Assembly: GCA_021204765.1 (NCBI GenBank)
Contig: JAJPYU010000047.1
Coordinates: forward strand, 1 to 8,636
DNA length: 8,636 bases
Origin: Clostridiales bacterium
Lineage (GTDB): Bacteria; Bacillota; Clostridia; Lachnospirales; Lachnospiraceae
Direction: 5' to 3'
The translations under genes were made by a program, and so were the position numbers. The first letter of the stretch is position 1. Every line of letters starts with the position of its first letter. The notes beneath the pieces are model-generated. The model had not been told where the DNA came from. It did not search any database and worked only from the letters and a program-made list of their open reading frames with translations. This document shows positions 1 through 7,100 of this stretch, one piece after another.

Positions 1-117
1 ACTAACTGCAGTAACGGAATTGTAATCCGCAAAGCAAGAAGGACAAACGATATTTTCTCCTATGTCCGAATCGAGCGGGCAAAGGGCACGGGGAGTTGCG
101 CCAAACACACATATGAT

Positions 118-141
118 AGCCCCGGTTTTGGCTCCGGGGCT
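118..141 (-). terminator. GC-rich hairpin just after the MATE gene
   Basis: Perfect 8-bp inverted repeat (AGCCCCGG at 118-125, CCGGGGCT at 134-141) with an 8-base loop, beginning 3 bases past the MATE stop codon. Position and stem strength fit a transcription terminator for the leftward unit. There is no run of U after the stem on the minus strand and only a weak T-rich stretch on the plus strand, so it may be a weak, bidirectional or processing hairpin rather than a classical intrinsic terminator. Confidence 0.55.
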
Positions 142-144
142 TCG

Positions 145-1488
145 TCATATATTTCTCCCATGCATCCAATCTGCTCGCAGGTAGTATACCAAAAAAATCA
201 ACGAACTAATTGACCAGGTAAGCGGATACGCCCAGAAAAGCAACTGGATCACATGGACGAAATGCAGCGCCAGGGTGATATAGGTGATCCGCAGCACGCA
301 CCAGACCAGGAGCATGACCACCATAGGGACATTCGGCTTCCCCGCGCCGCGCATTACCCCTGCGATCACATGTGAAAACGCCAACAAAAAGTAGAACAGC
401 GCTTCGATCCGGGCCTGGGTAACCCCAACTGCTATGACATCCGGATCGTTTGAGAACAGCCCGATCAAAAACGGTGCCAGCAGCCATATGGCCGCCCCGA
501 TCAGCTCCGCCAGGCCGATGCAGCAGAGGATCCCGAAACGGCTTCCTTTTTTCACACGCCCGTACTGTCCCGCACCCAGGTTCTGGCTGACAAAAGTGGT
601 CATGGCCATGGCAAAGCAGGTAACCGGCAGGAAAGCAAAGCCCTCAATCTTGGAATAAGATCCCGACCCGGCCATGGCGATGGAGCCGAAACTGTTGATA
701 TTGGTCTGCACCAGGACATTGGCCAGGGAGATGACGCAGTTCTGCAGCCCGGAAGGAAGGCCGTTCCTCACGATCTGCCCCAAAAAGGACACGTCCAGCC
801 GTATCTGTGCGGGATGCACCCGGTATTCCTCATCGCAACGCAGCAAATGCATGAAGCAGAGGAACGCGGAAAAGAACTGGGAAATGATCGTGGCCGCGGC
901 GGCACTTCCCACGCCAAACCCCAGCACGCCTACAAAGAGCAAGTCCAGCAGGATATTCATAACAGACGATACCATCAAAAACAGGAGCGGGTGCCTGCTG
1001 TCCCCCACTGCCTGCATGATGCCCATGAAAGCGTTGTAGAGCACCAGAGCCATGGATCCGGCAAAGTAAATCCGAAAATACCTGAGTGAATTCGGCATCA
1101 CATCCGACGGTGTCCCCATCCACACCAGGATCTTCGGTGCCAGGAGCACGCCAACCGCCATCAGCACAAATCCTACCAGTATGCTGAATGCGATGGTCGT
1201 ATGGATGGCCTTATGGACATCGTCGATCTCCCGGGCACCGTAATAATGGGAAATCACCACCCCGGCGCCGATCGCCAGTCCATAGAAAAACCCGACTATG
1301 AGGAAAATCAGGTTTCCCGACGAGCTGACCGCTGCCAGGGCCTGGTCGCCCAAAAAGTTCCCCACGATCAGGGAATCAGCCGTATTGTATAATTGCTGGA
1401 AAAGGTTCCCCAGGAAAAGGGGAAACGCGAAAGCAAGGATCTTTTTTGCGATCCCGCCTTCGGTCATAAGTAATTGCTTGCTGTCCAT
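145..1488 (-). CDS. MATE family efflux transporter
   Basis: Integral membrane antiporter of the multidrug and toxic compound extrusion family, which exports cationic drugs or metabolites in exchange for Na+ or H+. The 447 residues match the usual length of a 12-helix MATE protein. The N-terminal signature is clear: LMTEGGIAKKIL followed by QQLYNTADSLIVGNFLG at about residues 30-46, typical of the clostridial DinF/YoeA-like branch. Long hydrophobic segments run through the protein and it ends in a short basic tail. The start is well fixed: a stop codon lies in frame five codons upstream, so ATG at 1488 is the only sensible start. Oddly, that ATG lies inside the 3' end of the truncated DUF1016 ORF (25-base overlap), with only a weak AAAG-like ribosome site and no clear promoter of its own. 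Translation may depend on coupling to the upstream ORF. The substrate cannot be told from sequence. Confidence 0.93.
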   Translation of the reverse strand: MDSKQLLMTEGGIAKKILAFAFPLFLGNLFQQLYNTADSLIVGNFLGDQALAAVSSSGNLIFLIVGFFYGLAIGAGVVISHYYGAREIDDVHKAIHTTIAFSILVGFVLMAVGVLLAPKILVWMGTPSDVMPNSLRYFRIYFAGSMALVLYNAFMGIMQAVGDSRHPLLFLMVSSVMNILLDLLFVGVLGFGVGSAAAATIISQFFSAFLCFMHLLRCDEEYRVHPAQIRLDVSFLGQIVRNGLPSGLQNCVISLANVLVQTNINSFGSIAMAGSGSYSKIEGFAFLPVTCFAMAMTTFVSQNLGAGQYGRVKKGSRFGILCCIGLAELIGAAIWLLAPFLIGLFSNDPDVIAVGVTQARIEALFYFLLAFSHVIAGVMRGAGKPNVPMVVMLLVWCVLRITYITLALHFVHVIQLLFWAYPLTWSISSLIFLVYYLRADWMHGRNI

Positions 1489-2255
1489 GATGATGTCTTT
1501 AAGTCAATCAGAACATAGCACTTTAAAATGCTGTGATAGAAAACAAGGTCGAGATAAAAGTCCTCGTCCTCATACCGCATCAGTTTCTGCCGGGCGACAA
1601 AACAGAATCCTCTGCCCAGTTCCAGTAAAAACTCCTGCAATTTATCTATAAGAGCCTGTTCCAAATCACTTTCCCTGAGTGCCGGATAATCCTTCAAATC
1701 AAGGAATTCCAGAACGTAGGGATCCTTTATAAAACTGTCCGTCTCTACCCCGGCCAACAGCGTTCCCGCTTCTTCTCTCACTGATCCCTTGTCCCGGCTG
1801 GCAATTGTCCGTTCATAATAGAGTGTTGAGATCTGCCTGTCAAGCTGCCTGCTGGACCAGCCTCCGGCAATTGCTTCATTCATATACCATTCTCTGGCAG
1901 CCGATGATTCGATCTTTAACAGTGACCGGTAATGTGTCCAGGTCAATTGCGAACACAGTGCGTTCACATTTGGGAATGTAATATAAAATTTTTTGATTTG
2001 CTGCAGGGTTCTGACAGAAAAACCTTTTCCAAACTCTTCTGTAAGCTGGACTGACAATTTTTTTAGTATGGTTTCTCCATACTCAGCTCTGAAGGCGCCC
2101 TTTTGCTCATTTTCAACAATAATTCTTCCAATCTGCCAGTATGCCTGTACCATGGCAAAATTTGCAGCAGAATATGCCTGGCTCCTGCAATTCAAAAGAG
2201 TCTCTCTGATTTCAGAATATATATCCTGATATAATACCGGTTCACTGTTATTCAT
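1464..2255 (-). pseudogene. DUF1016/YhcG-family PD-(D/E)XK nuclease, C-terminally truncated
   Basis: The 263-residue ORF belongs to the DUF1016 (YhcG) family of putative PD-(D/E)XK nucleases, often found in accessory and defence-associated DNA. The DUF1016 N-terminal domain fills most of it, including QLTWTHYRSLLKIES at about 103-117 and EFLDLKD at 183-189. The nuclease core begins at ELGRGFCFVARQ (212-223), with a candidate catalytic Asp at 236 and the D-x-K motif DLK at 251-253. Homology stops one residue later: SSWTASNYL is simply the MATE start region read in another frame. Family members normally run to about 340-375 residues, so roughly 80-110 C-terminal residues are gone. The ATG at 2255 has a GAGGG ribosome site ten bases upstream. 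The gene is much more AT-rich than its neighbours (about 37% GC in sampled lines), which suggests horizontal acquisition. The remaining ORF is intact, so a shortened protein could still be made, probably without nuclease activity. Confidence 0.82.
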
Positions 2256-2316
2256 ATACTGGATACCCTCTTTCCTGGATCTGACTTAATCAGCACTTCT
2301 CTTAACCCCGTGCAAA

Positions 2317-2325
2317 AGTATAACA
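2317..2325 (-). promoter_or_regulatory. extended -10 promoter for the DUF1016 remnant
   Basis: On the minus strand TATACT (2317-2322) is preceded by TG with one intervening base, an extended -10 element. No good -35 box lies at the proper distance. Transcription would begin near 2310, giving a leader of about 55 bases before the ATG at 2255. As no other promoter is visible before the MATE gene, this may also drive MATE. Confidence 0.45.
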
Positions 2326-2348
2326 TATATCATCTTCAACCGCTATAA

Positions 2349-2522
2349 CTAAAAGGCAACTATCGCTTGCCCGTTTGCCAGTCTCAGTATATATATACGC
2401 ATCATAGTACGGATCCATATCGGATTCTCTGTTGCCTCCGTATCTATATAACTAGCAATCCGCTGGTGATACAGATACGCATATACGCGTTGCCAGAGAG
2501 TTTCATACTTTTTCAGATCACC
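2349..2522 (-). other. possible unidentified coding remnant in AT-rich intergenic DNA
   Basis: The stretch between the tRNA terminator and the DUF1016 promoter holds no complete gene. One minus-strand frame stays open for at least 57 codons and reads like real protein (for example KKYETLWQRVYAYLYHQRI and RIYILRLANGQAIVAF) before a TAG at 2349-2351. It has no ATG, GTG or TTG start with a ribosome site at its 5' end, so it would have to be a decayed 3' fragment. I do not recognise the family, and the opposite strand is open over much the same bases, so chance is a real possibility. Confidence 0.2.
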
Positions 2523-2536
2523 ACAGAGAAAAAGGC

Positions 2537-2576
2537 AAAAAAAGACCGGAACCCCTTGATTTTCTAAGGAATTCCG
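2537..2576 (-). terminator. intrinsic terminator of the tRNA-Pro transcript
   Basis: On the minus strand an 11-bp stem forms between 2566-2576 and 2547-2557, all paired if two adjacent G-U pairs are allowed, with an 8-base loop. It is followed three bases later by a run of seven U (2537-2543). This is a standard Rho-independent terminator, about 70 bases downstream of the tRNA, and it closes a single-gene tRNA unit. Confidence 0.75.
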
Positions 2577-2593
2577 ATCTCCGCTTCGCTCCG

Positions 2594-2621
2594 GTCCGTG
2601 CTAAACGGACGTCCACCGGAC
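2594..2621 (-). repeat. overlapping short inverted repeats in the tRNA 3' trailer
   Basis: GTCCG (2594-2598) can pair with either of two CGGAC copies (2606-2610 and 2617-2621). A further small hairpin, GTCC-ACC-GGAC, lies at 2611-2621. The trailer between the tRNA and its terminator is therefore rich in mutually exclusive stems. They may guide 3' processing or mark a dispersed repeat; no function can be assigned from this window alone. Confidence 0.4.
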
Positions 2622-2648
2622 GTTCCTTCGCATCCTATGGGAAAGGAG

Positions 2649-2722
2649 TCGATGCGACAGGATTTGAACCTGCGGCCTCTGCGTCCCGAACGCAGCGCTC
2701 TACCAAACTGAGCCACGCATCG
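2649..2722 (-). tRNA. tRNA-Pro (anticodon CGG)
   Basis: A complete cloverleaf can be drawn on the minus strand. The acceptor stem CGATGCG/CGCATCG is a perfect 7 bp with discriminator A at 2649. The D arm has GCTC/GAGC around AGTTTGGTA. The anticodon arm is CTGCG-TTCGGGA-CGCAG, placing CGG at positions 34-36. The T arm is GCAGG-TTCAAAT-CCTGT with one G-U pair. CCA is not encoded (the next bases read CTC), so it must be added by nucleotidyltransferase. The anticodon reads the proline codon CCG and would normally supplement a UGG isoacceptor encoded elsewhere. The gene stands alone with its own promoter and terminator. Confidence 0.97.
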
Positions 2723-2765
2723 ATGTGTTAAATTATGGACAATCCACTTGCCAAACCGCCCATTT

Positions 2766-2794
2766 ATAATAATTGTTTTGCTGTAAAAAGTCAA
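2766..2794 (-). promoter_or_regulatory. sigma-A type promoter of tRNA-Pro
   Basis: On the minus strand TTGACT (2789-2794) and TATTAT (2766-2771) are separated by 17 bases, close to consensus. The predicted start near 2759 leaves a 5' leader of about 36 bases before the mature tRNA. This is the best promoter in the window, as expected for a stable RNA gene. Confidence 0.8.
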
Positions 2795-2876
2795 CTACAA
2801 AATAAGAGCTTCCCAATTCTCCCCGGTTCTCCAATATAAGCCACAAAATCAGGATAACCGGTCACACAATGCCCGT

Positions 2877-3329
2877 CTACGAGCACTCCCGCTCCACGCA
2901 GCCGCCCTGCTCACTGGAGAGCTGTTCGTCGATAAGCTGGCGGAGGGTTACGCTGTCCATGTAGTCAGAGATCACCTTGTACATTCCCTCCCAAAATCCC
3001 ACGGTAGGGCAATGGCCGTAACGCTCACACTCGTTTACATCGGATTCCAGACAGGCAATGGGTGCGAAACTGCCCTCTATGGCACGGAGTATCTCGCCGG
3101 CAGTGTACTTCTCGGGGTCACGGCTTAAGCGATATCCGCCCTGGGCACCCCTGATGCTGTGTACCAATCCGGCCCGGTGCAGGGGCGTGACTATCTGCTC
3201 CAGGTATTTTATGGAGATATTCTGCCTGGCAGAAATGTCTTTCAGCGATATGTATTTGTCCTCCCCGCCGTATACGCCCAGGTCAACCATCAGGCGCAGG
3301 GCATATCTTCCCTTTGTCGATACTTTCAT
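2877..3329 (-). CDS. Rrf2 family transcriptional regulator (IscR-like cysteines)
   Basis: The 150-residue protein has the classic Rrf2 opening MKVSTKGRYALRLMVDL. A winged helix-turn-helix follows at about residues 27-70, with SIKYLEQIV as the recognition region and GAQGGYRL as the wing. The glutamate of YLEQ (residue 44) aligns with Glu43 of E. coli IscR, which governs DNA-site choice there. Three cysteines at 93, 101 and 107 occupy the Fe-S ligand region of IscR, but with spacing CX7CX5C. The position of IscR's fourth ligand, His107, is valine here; a histidine at 106 sits next to the last cysteine. Two more cysteines lie in the tail. A strong GAGGAGG site six bases before the ATG fixes the start. 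The gene follows thrH by 21 bases in one operon. No iscS or iscU genes are adjacent, so IscR is not assigned; a redox, cysteine or Fe-S sensor is the likely role. Confidence 0.92.
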   Translation of the reverse strand: MKVSTKGRYALRLMVDLGVYGGEDKYISLKDISARQNISIKYLEQIVTPLHRAGLVHSIRGAQGGYRLSRDPEKYTAGEILRAIEGSFAPIACLESDVNECERYGHCPTVGFWEGMYKVISDYMDSVTLRQLIDEQLSSEQGGCVERECS

Positions 3330-3350
3330 GGAAAGCCTCCTCGCAAGTTC

Positions 3351-3956
3351 CTACTGTCCAATGACCCCAAGTATGGCTCCCAACAGCTCATCATACTCTT
3401 CGAACACCGGAATATCCGGATAATCCCGCTTTATCTGCTCCGTGCTCTTAAAGAGGAATCCCGCCTTGCTTGCCTGTATCATCCCCAGGTCATTGAAGCT
3501 GTCTCCGCTGGCGATGGTCTCGAAGCCGATGGACTGGAGAGCCCTCACCGTGGTCAGCTTCGACTGCTCGCAGCGCATCTTATATCCGGTGATGGTCCCA
3601 TCCTCACCCACCTCAAGAGAATTACAGAAAAGCGTAGGCCATCCCAGCTTCTTCATAAGTGGCGTGGCAAACTGTTCAAAGGTGTCGCTGATGATAATGA
3701 CCTGGCAGCGGCTCCTGAGCTCATCCAAAAACTCTTTCGCCCCTGGCATGGGATCGATGGTCGCTATAACCTCCTGTATCTCTTTCAGTCCCAGGCCGTG
3801 CTCATGCAGGATATTTAAGCGATACTCCATCAGTTTATTGTAATCCGGCTCATCCCGGGTAGTCCTCTTAAGCTCCGGTATCCCGCTGGCCTCGGCAAAA
3901 GCAATCCATATCTCCGGCACCAGCACGCCTTCCAGGTCAAGACAGGTAATGTACAT
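3351..3956 (-). CDS. thrH: ThrH-type HAD phosphatase: phosphoserine phosphatase / homoserine phosphotransferase
   Basis: HAD-superfamily enzyme of the ThrH group, which in Pseudomonas removes phosphate from phosphoserine and can pass it to homoserine, linking serine and threonine synthesis. The protein closely follows that enzyme from memory: CLDLEGVLVPEIWIAFAE at the N-terminus, TTRDEPDY, HEHGL and IQEVIATI. HAD motif I is DLEGV with nucleophile Asp7 and Glu9 where most relatives have a second Asp. Motif II is SDT at 90-92, a likely motif III lysine is at 133, and motif IV is GDSFND at 151-156. Length is 201 residues, near the roughly 205 of the Pseudomonas protein. A TTG six bases further upstream is in frame, but ATG at 3956 is chosen because GGAGGG ends eight bases before it and the protein then begins just like known ThrH. 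It is the first gene of an operon with the Rrf2 regulator, which suggests shared control. Confidence 0.9.
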   Translation of the reverse strand: MYITCLDLEGVLVPEIWIAFAEASGIPELKRTTRDEPDYNKLMEYRLNILHEHGLGLKEIQEVIATIDPMPGAKEFLDELRSRCQVIIISDTFEQFATPLMKKLGWPTLFCNSLEVGEDGTITGYKMRCEQSKLTTVRALQSIGFETIASGDSFNDLGMIQASKAGFLFKSTEQIKRDYPDIPVFEEYDELLGAILGVIGQ

Positions 3957-3964
3957 GATCAAAT

Positions 3965-3970
3965 CCCTCC
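3965..3970 (-). promoter_or_regulatory. ribosome binding site that decides the thrH start
   Basis: GGAGGG on the minus strand lies eight bases before ATG at 3956. The alternative TTG at 3962 would leave only two bases of spacing, so it is not the start. Confidence 0.8.
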
Positions 3971-4019
3971 TGATAATAACTTGTGTTCCGACCGGACAAT
4001 ATGATTTCGGCTCCGATCA

Positions 4020-4046
4020 ACATTTATAAGTATATCACATTTATAA
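4020..4046 (-). repeat. tandem 10-bp direct repeats across the thrH promoter
   Basis: TTATAAATGT occurs twice on the minus strand (4037-4046 and 4020-4029) with a centre spacing of 17 bases. The copies lie over the spacer and immediately downstream of the -10 box, so a protein bound here would block polymerase. They may be an operator, possibly for the co-transcribed Rrf2 protein, but I cannot match them to a known IscR or CymR box. Confidence 0.4.
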
Positions 4047-4057
4047 CTTTTGAAAAG
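4029..4057 (-). promoter_or_regulatory. extended -10 promoter of the thrH-rrf2 operon
   Basis: Minus-strand TATACT (4029-4034) is preceded by TG plus one base, an extended -10. A weak -35 (TTTTCA at 16 bases or CTTTTC at 17) lies near 4051-4057. The leader to the thrH ATG is about 65 bases. No convincing terminator for the upstream permease gene separates the two units, so some read-through is possible. Confidence 0.6.
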
Positions 4058-4102
4058 GATTTATTCTCGCACCCATTCCTATCTCACGGCTGGAAAACCT
4101 GC

Positions 4103-7100
4103 CTACTCCACGCTCTTTAAAGCCTCCGCCGGGTCTATACGATTCAGTATCCCATTTGTGATAAAATTGACTATCAGAGCAAACGCCATGGATATGGCAG
4201 CGCAGATTACATAGGTAGATACATGCACACTGATGTCAAAATACACTGATGGGATCTTTAAGGCCAGGGAGATCAGCCTGATAAAGACATATCCCGCCGG
4301 CAGCCCCAGCACCGTCCCGATAGCCGCCAGTATCAGCGTCTCCTTATTCACATAGAGATGCACCTCCCGGTCGAAGAAGCCCAGCACCTTTATGGTGGCC
4401 AGCTCCCGCTGCCTCTCAGAAATATTTGTGGTGGACAGGGTAAAGAGCACCACGAAGGCCAAAGCCGCCGCCATGACCAGTATGACATAGACCACCACAT
4501 TTATCAGGGTAAACGCCTGGGAGAATTCATCCTTTAAAGTCTGGGTACTGATGGTGGAGATCACTCCGTCCCTTGCACCCAGCTCCTTTGAATAAGCCAC
4601 CGGATCATCCTCATTACAGCTGTCTGTCAGCCTCACCAGCACGGCATTCTGCTCCATCTGCTGGCCGAAATGCTCATCATAGTAAGTCTCGCTGACATAT
4701 ATCATGTCTCCCAGATAATTCTCCGTGACCATGGACACATCCACGTTCGTCTCGTTAAGGGACAGATCCATGATCGTGGCGCTGCTGCCATCTGAAAGTC
4801 CCGGTACATCCCCAATGCTTCTGGTGACCATGATCCCATCTGTGGCCAGTCCCGTTTCATTTCCCTTTGTGTCCGCTATCTTAATGAAATCGGAAATCTC
4901 TGCGCCCTCAGGTATCACCAGCATCTGCACAGACATTTCTTCTCCATCATTATTTTCAATGGAGACGCTGTCCACCTCCAGATTAATATACCCGTCAATA
5001 TTTTCCGTATCGTCCATGTAGGAGACCAGCCTGTCATTATCCGTCGCCAGAGCCACCGCCAGTATGTCATAGCGATTCACATTTTCATACTGCTTGGGCA
5101 TCAGGTCAGTCACCGTATTCCTGATGGCAAATGAGCAGACCAGGAGGCCTGTACATCCCATTATCCCGATGATGGTCATGGCCATCCTCTTCTTATAGCG
5201 GAACAGATTCCTGGCCGTCACCTTGTTAAGGAAGGAAAGCCGCTTCCAGAATGCAGGAATGCGCTCTATGAGTATCCTCTTTCCGACTTTGGGCGTCTCC
5301 GGGCGCATCAGCTCGGCGGGGGCTTCTCTGAGATTTCCTTCCACGGCATAGAGTATTGCCAGTAATACGCCTGCCACAAATATGAACACGCCGACTATAG
5401 CCCATGCCGGCATGAGCCGTATCAGATAATACGGCAGGGTATACATGACTGCAAAAAAGCTGAAAATGATCTTCGGCAGCACGACGAAACCGCAGAAAAC
5501 CCCGATAATCCCGCCTGAGAGGCTTGAAGCCGCACCAAACAGGACGTACTTGCCGCGGATCTCATGGTCGTTAAAGCCCAGGGCCTTGTATGTGCCGATA
5601 AGCCCTCTCTCCTCCTCAACCATACGGGTGATGGCGGTCAGGCTGATAAGGATTGCCACTACCAGGAATATGACAGGCAAAAACGTGGCGAAAGCTTCGA
5701 TGGAGGTGGAGTCGCTGTCTACATTGGAGTAGCCGGAGAGAGAAGTTCTGGATTGAATGTACCATTTAGCCATCTCTATGTCATCTATCCCGGCCTTAGC
5801 GTCGGCCAGCTCAGATAAGGCTTCTTCCTTATTATCATCCAGCTCCCGCTGGCCGTCCTCCACTTCTTTAAGGGCATTATCCAGCTCGGCCTGGCCCTCT
5901 GTCAATTCATCATATGCGTCCTGCAGCTCCTGTTCCGACTCATTTATGGTCTCCCATGCCCCGGCTATCTGCGCCCGGCCCGAGGCCGCCTGTTTATCCA
6001 GCTCGGCCTGGGCCGCATCCAGCTCATCCTTTCCGGCCTGCCACTGAGTCAATCCATCCTCATACTGCTGTCGGCCCGCATCAAGGGCGACCTGCTGATC
6101 ATCTATCTCGGCCTGGGCCGCATCAAACTGAGCCAGAGCCTCATTGCGGGCAGCTTCAAGCTGCTGCAAAGCCTCCTCTGCTGCCTCCAGCTCTGACAAT
6201 TGATCTTCCAGACCTTTTAATGTTTCCGATCCGGTATCCCCCATGGCAGTGAGCCTGTGGATCACCGTCTGCAGCTGGGCTTTCAATTCATCAATCTGGT
6301 CAGGATCAACCTTATCCGTAATCTGTGCCATTCCCTCATCTATCCCGGTCAGAGTCTCCTCTTTCGCTGCATCCAGCTCCTCCTGCGCCGCATCCAATTG
6401 TGCCTGACCGTCCGCTATAGTCTCTGCTGCTTCATCCAGCTGGGTCTTAACTTCATCAAGTCCGGAATAGCCATCATTTATCTGCGCCTGGGCCGAGGCA
6501 ATCTGCGCATTGGCACTGGCCTCCTGTGATTCCAGCTCGCTCTTTCCGTCTTCCAGTTGAGTGACCCCATTGTTATACTGCTCCCAGCCATCGTCTATCT
6601 TTGCCTGAGCATCGGCAATCTCCTTTCTTCCGTCATCTATCCCGGCCTGGGCGTCGTCTATGGCAGACATAGCTTCATCGTAAGCATCATTGTACTCATC
6701 CATGGCCTCTCCGTAGACCCTGTCATACCTGGCCTGCTGCCGCTCTGATTTCAAAGTGGTATTAATCTCATTCCTGACATTTTCAATAAGGGAATTATAC
6801 TCATCCTCATAGCACATGAGCTCTGAGGCTCCGGCCACTGTCACATAGACTGAGGTGTAAATGTCGGTATCCACCGCCGCCGGTGCCACAAAAAAAGTAT
6901 AGTCTGTTGTGGACGTCGACCTGAAAGAACAGGCACCAGCCGTATTATTTATATCAAAGGGATCCAGAACGGAAGCTGTGATGACGAACTCTGTATTTTT
7001 AAAATACGGATCTGTATCCGCATTTTCGATCTCTTCGGTAAATTCCAGGGTATCCCCCGGCTTCTTTCCGGTATCATCCAGATAAGTCTGTGTCACGGCT

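Noticed and set aside
1464..2255. DUF1016 nuclease plus MATE as a defence or toxin cassette
   Set aside because: The nuclease has lost its C-terminal part and MATE is a complete general efflux pump; adjacency is better explained by a rearrangement scar.
2388..2399. GTATATATATAC palindrome
   Set aside because: Simple alternating AT sequence, expected by chance in this AT-rich stretch.
2564..2794. 76-codon minus-strand ORF
   Set aside because: It runs through the whole tRNA-Pro gene, its promoter and its trailer; it is a translation artefact of the tRNA locus.
2823..2861. CCGGTT/AACCGG inverted repeat after the Rrf2 gene as a terminator
   Set aside because: Only 6-bp arms with a 27-base loop and no U run; too weak to annotate.
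3159..3818. 219-codon plus-strand ORF opposite rrf2 and thrH
   Set aside because: It straddles two well-supported genes on the other strand and has no recognisable domain.
4081..4102. GGC-A-GG hairpin just after the permease stop as a terminator
   Set aside because: A short stem with an A/A mismatch and no U tract; read-through to the thrH unit cannot be excluded, but no terminator is supported.
5757..6529. Series of plus-strand ORFs opposite the permease stalk
   Set aside because: They are antisense shadows kept open by the repetitive Ala/Gln/Asp/Glu codons of the coiled coil and show low-complexity Ser/Ala/Leu-rich products.
5750..6760. Repetitive DNA that might be taken for a CRISPR or satellite array
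   Set aside because: The periodicity is in codon phase and encodes heptads; there are no constant repeats with unique spacers.
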